From contig JADGIG010000042.1 in the NCBI GenBank assembly GCA_018985235.1, forward strand, positions 1 to 33,755: a stretch of 33,755 nucleotides of DNA, given 5' to 3'. Positions 31,807 through 33,755 of the stretch are shown in pieces. Within the stretch, counting starts at the first letter, position 1. Each line of letters starts with the position of its first letter. The translations under genes were made by a program, and so were the position numbers. Under the pieces are notes generated by a model. It was not told where the DNA came from, did no database searches, and worked only from the letters and a program-made list of their open reading frames with translations. This DNA comes from Sanchytrium tribonematis (Eukaryota; Sanchytriomycota; Sanchytriomycetes; Sanchytriales; Sanchytriaceae).

Positions 31807-33755
31807 ATGGGGCTTCGTGGCATAACTGCAAATGGCTCGACATTTGAAATCCCAAAGACTCAAGACATGTTAAATTCCATCTTCAGGCCCAAAGAAGTCA
31901 ATTTGTTTGATGTTATTACATTGTCTTGCTTAGTTGTCCAAGCAATTGGCTTTTTTGTAGGTATGCCAAGGTGGTATACAATAACTATGTTTATATTTTG
32001 GAGACTCGCATATAACATAGGTCTTGGTTATATTCTAAAAATGCAATCCGACCACAAATGGCTTTTTTTGTTGGCAAAACAATACCAGCTTTTTGATACT
32101 GCGAAATCATCCCCATTGCAAAAATTTATTAAAACTCAACTTATCAAGAAAATGGGCAATGACTATAAGTATGAAGATGCCCCATTAGAACTGAACGTAT
32201 GGCTTCTTTTTCGAGCTTTAGTTGATATTATTTTATCGAATGATTTTTGTGCATTTGTAATTTTAACGTTGGTGCACGCAGACTATTCTTTTAAAACCTT
32301 TATGGATTTTATGCGACTTTTTATAGGTATCGGGTTATTGGTGTTCAACGTATGGGTCAAGTTGGATGCACATCGGGTAGTTGGAGATTTTGCGTGGTTT
32401 TGGGGAGACTTTTTCTTCCTATTAGATAATCCTTCTCTTTGTTTTGATGGAGTGTATGATGTCGCTCCTCATCCTATGTATTCGATAGGATATATTGGAA
32501 TGTACGGAGCCAGTTTGATCTCTAAGTCGTACACGGTTTTGTATTCCAGTTTATTAGCCCACACTTTGCAGTTTATTTTCTTGGCGGTTGTAGAAAATCC
32601 TCATATTAATAAGATTTACGGTCCTGAAGACTTTAAAAAACAATTTCTGAATTCAAATCCGCATTTATATCCTATAATTAGAACTTATTTTCAAAGAGAT
32701 TTGATTGTTTTTAAAAATTTTGATATTTTTCGCTCTCATGATCTCGCTTTAGTAATGCTAATAGTTTATGCTATTTTAATCGGTTTACTTCACCAATGGC
32801 TTGCTGTCATTCAAGCTATCTTCTGGATTATTATACATTCGTATGGAACTGGACTTGTTTTATCCTTACAAAGCGCTAGAAAATTATGGACAAGGCATTT
32901 CCTCAAAAACGGATTCTCGAACAAAGAAGCATTTGATAATTGGAAAAAGATGTATAACGCTAGTTTATGCCTGATGAATATCAGCGTCGCTGTTGCTGCT
33001 CTTCGCTACTACTCTTTTCCTGACGATTGGAGTTACGGCTCGTCCGCTTTGCAACATGTTGTTGGAGCTCTTTTAATTTTGCTTCAAGTTTACGTCAGTA
33101 TGTCCGTATACGAGGTTCTTGGAGAATTTGGCTGGTTTTACGGTGACTTTTTTTTGGAAACTGTCCCAACGCAACTCACTTATACTGGAATTTATCGCTA
33201 CATGAATAATCCTGATCGGATACTAGGTCAAGCTGGGTTTTGGGGAATCACTGTGATTTGCAATAGTTGGGTTGTATTTTCCATTACTTTATTTTCGTAT
33301 TTAAGCAATAATTTTGTTCTTCAGTTTGTAGAGAAGTATTTAATTATAATTTAGTCCTCATATGCACTATTTGTACGGTAATTTTGTGCGCAAAGAGTCG
33401 GGCGTAGAAAAGACACTGAAAAAGATTATGCCGCCACTGGCCAGGTTTCTTGAGATCTTTGAAAAGGAACGTCATCTCAACAGAAGCCAACCAACACCGT
33501 TAAGGAAAATGTCTGAGATTGTTGATAAGGCCGCACCCAAAATAAGAGATGTTTTTGACAAGGTCGAAGAAACATTAGATACGGCGCATATTAGGCGATC
33601 GTCAAGTTTCGATGTTGTCCCTCTTCCACAATCTAGCCTTGAGATTTATAGCGTCAATTTAAGCAAAAAGCAATACACACTGGCGGAGCCTGTAAAAATT
33701 AAATACACCATCCCCTCGGATCATGGAAAATTTGATTGGATTGCAATTTATAAAC
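31807..33755 (+). CDS. CHO2: Phosphatidylethanolamine N-methyltransferase CHO2 (3' end outside window)
   Basis: Two exons are visible (31807..33335 and 33355..33755), running off the right edge; 643 codons shown. It is a multi-TM ER enzyme carrying out the first SAM-dependent methylation of phosphatidylethanolamine toward phosphatidylcholine. The fungal double-domain layout is clear: the first copy has AHRVVGDFAWFWGDFFF, then HPMYSIGYIGMYG and FLAVVENPHINKIYG; the second copy repeats YEVLGEFGWFYGDFFLE, then YMNNPDRILGQAGFWG and, across the splice, FVENPHMHYLYG. Both copies hold the RxPxY/PDR plus E-NP-H pattern of the methyltransferase fold. Exon 2 continues FVRKESGVEKTLKK, then a linker and the beta-rich C-terminal domain (EPVKIKYTIP, DWIAIY). 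It is divergent from vasohibin. Confidence 0.95.
33336..33354 (+). other. 19-nt spliceosomal intron in CHO2
   Basis: Sequence GTATTTAATTATAATTTAG (phase 2). Removal joins GTA-GAG-AA to T-CCT-CAT-ATG, giving VENPHMHYLYG, which mirrors VENPHINKIYG in the first half of the same protein. This internal repeat is an independent check of the exact splice sites. Confidence 0.95.

Noticed and set aside
487-33354. Reading the nine split genes as frameshifted pseudogenes or sequencing errors
   Set aside because: All nine breaks coincide with a GTA...AG segment of the same 19-nt length and shared internal motif, and removal restores conserved motifs exactly. Random indels would not do this.
1-33755. Bacterial or nucleomorph origin suggested by gene density and tiny introns
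   Set aside because: Spliceosomal introns, dynactin, vacuolar SNARE, complex I and IV nuclear subunits and CHO2 exclude bacteria. The metabolic and flagellar genes and the moderate AT content do not fit a chlorarachniophyte nucleomorph.
1-33755. tRNA, rRNA, snoRNA, transposon, viral relic or CRISPR
   Set aside because: Spacers are all shorter than about 255 bases and I saw no cloverleaf, paired C/D boxes, terminal repeats, transposase or integrase frames, or regularly spaced repeats.

Overview
This window is a very compact, AT-rich eukaryotic nuclear segment carrying 32 protein-coding genes on both strands in 33.7 kb, with no spacer longer than about 255 bases. TAA, TAG and TGA all act as stops, so the code is standard. 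The gene set points to an opisthokont on the fungal side: a two-domain CHO2-type phosphatidylethanolamine methyltransferase, a PX-Qc SNARE (VAM7), two PacC/Rim101-like zinc-finger proteins, LRO1, COX13 and a fungal-type NDUFB10. A radial spoke 4/6 protein and a vasohibin-type tubulin carboxypeptidase imply a motile flagellum. A zoosporic early-diverging fungus or a close relative (chytrid, rozellid or aphelid grade) is the best inference; the exact lineage cannot be fixed from the sequence alone.

The outstanding signal is the introns. Nine genes have a broken reading frame, and in every one the frame and the family's conserved sequence are restored by removing exactly 19 nt that begin GTA and end AG. 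All nine have a pyrimidine at +5 (not the usual G), T at 12, A at 14 and a pyrimidine at 15. This looks like a fixed-length, minimal intron class with the branch adenosine 5 nt from the 3' end. The affected genes encode a dynamin, RSPH4/6, GCVT, an SPT20-like protein, succinyl-CoA ligase alpha, a zinc-finger protein, an orphan surface protein, Ubp6/USP14 and CHO2.

A second genome-wide habit is that the UAA stop often lies inside an AATAAA hexamer (11 genes in the exact register AA-TAA-A, plus 2 overlapping in another register). Convergent genes are only 2-34 nt apart, so their 3' ends must overlap as antisense. Divergent genes share 84-253 bp spacers, several with CCAATCA boxes.

Layout. 1-7.5 kb: DPH4, dynamin, a Sur7-like 4-TM protein with Met/Gly repeats, a PWWP plus IBD-like chromatin protein, EAF7, WDR70, zinc-finger 1. 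7.5-13.1 kb: NDUFB10, RSPH4/6, an orphan 7-TM protein, VPS52, VAM7. 13.1-18.3 kb: GCVT, class II DAHP synthase, a cytochrome b5 reductase-like protein, SPT20-like. 18.3-25.6 kb: dual-specificity phosphatase, SUCLG1, dynactin p62, two small membrane or luminal orphans, zinc-finger 2, a 4-TM orphan, RRP43, UTP6. 25.7-33.8 kb: a GPI-type orphan, UBP6, COX13, LRO1, HEN1, vasohibin, and CHO2 running off the right end. Most genes are housekeeping (mitochondrial metabolism, vesicle traffic, ribosome and RNA processing, chromatin, phospholipid synthesis). No rRNA, tRNA, transposon, viral relic or CRISPR was seen.
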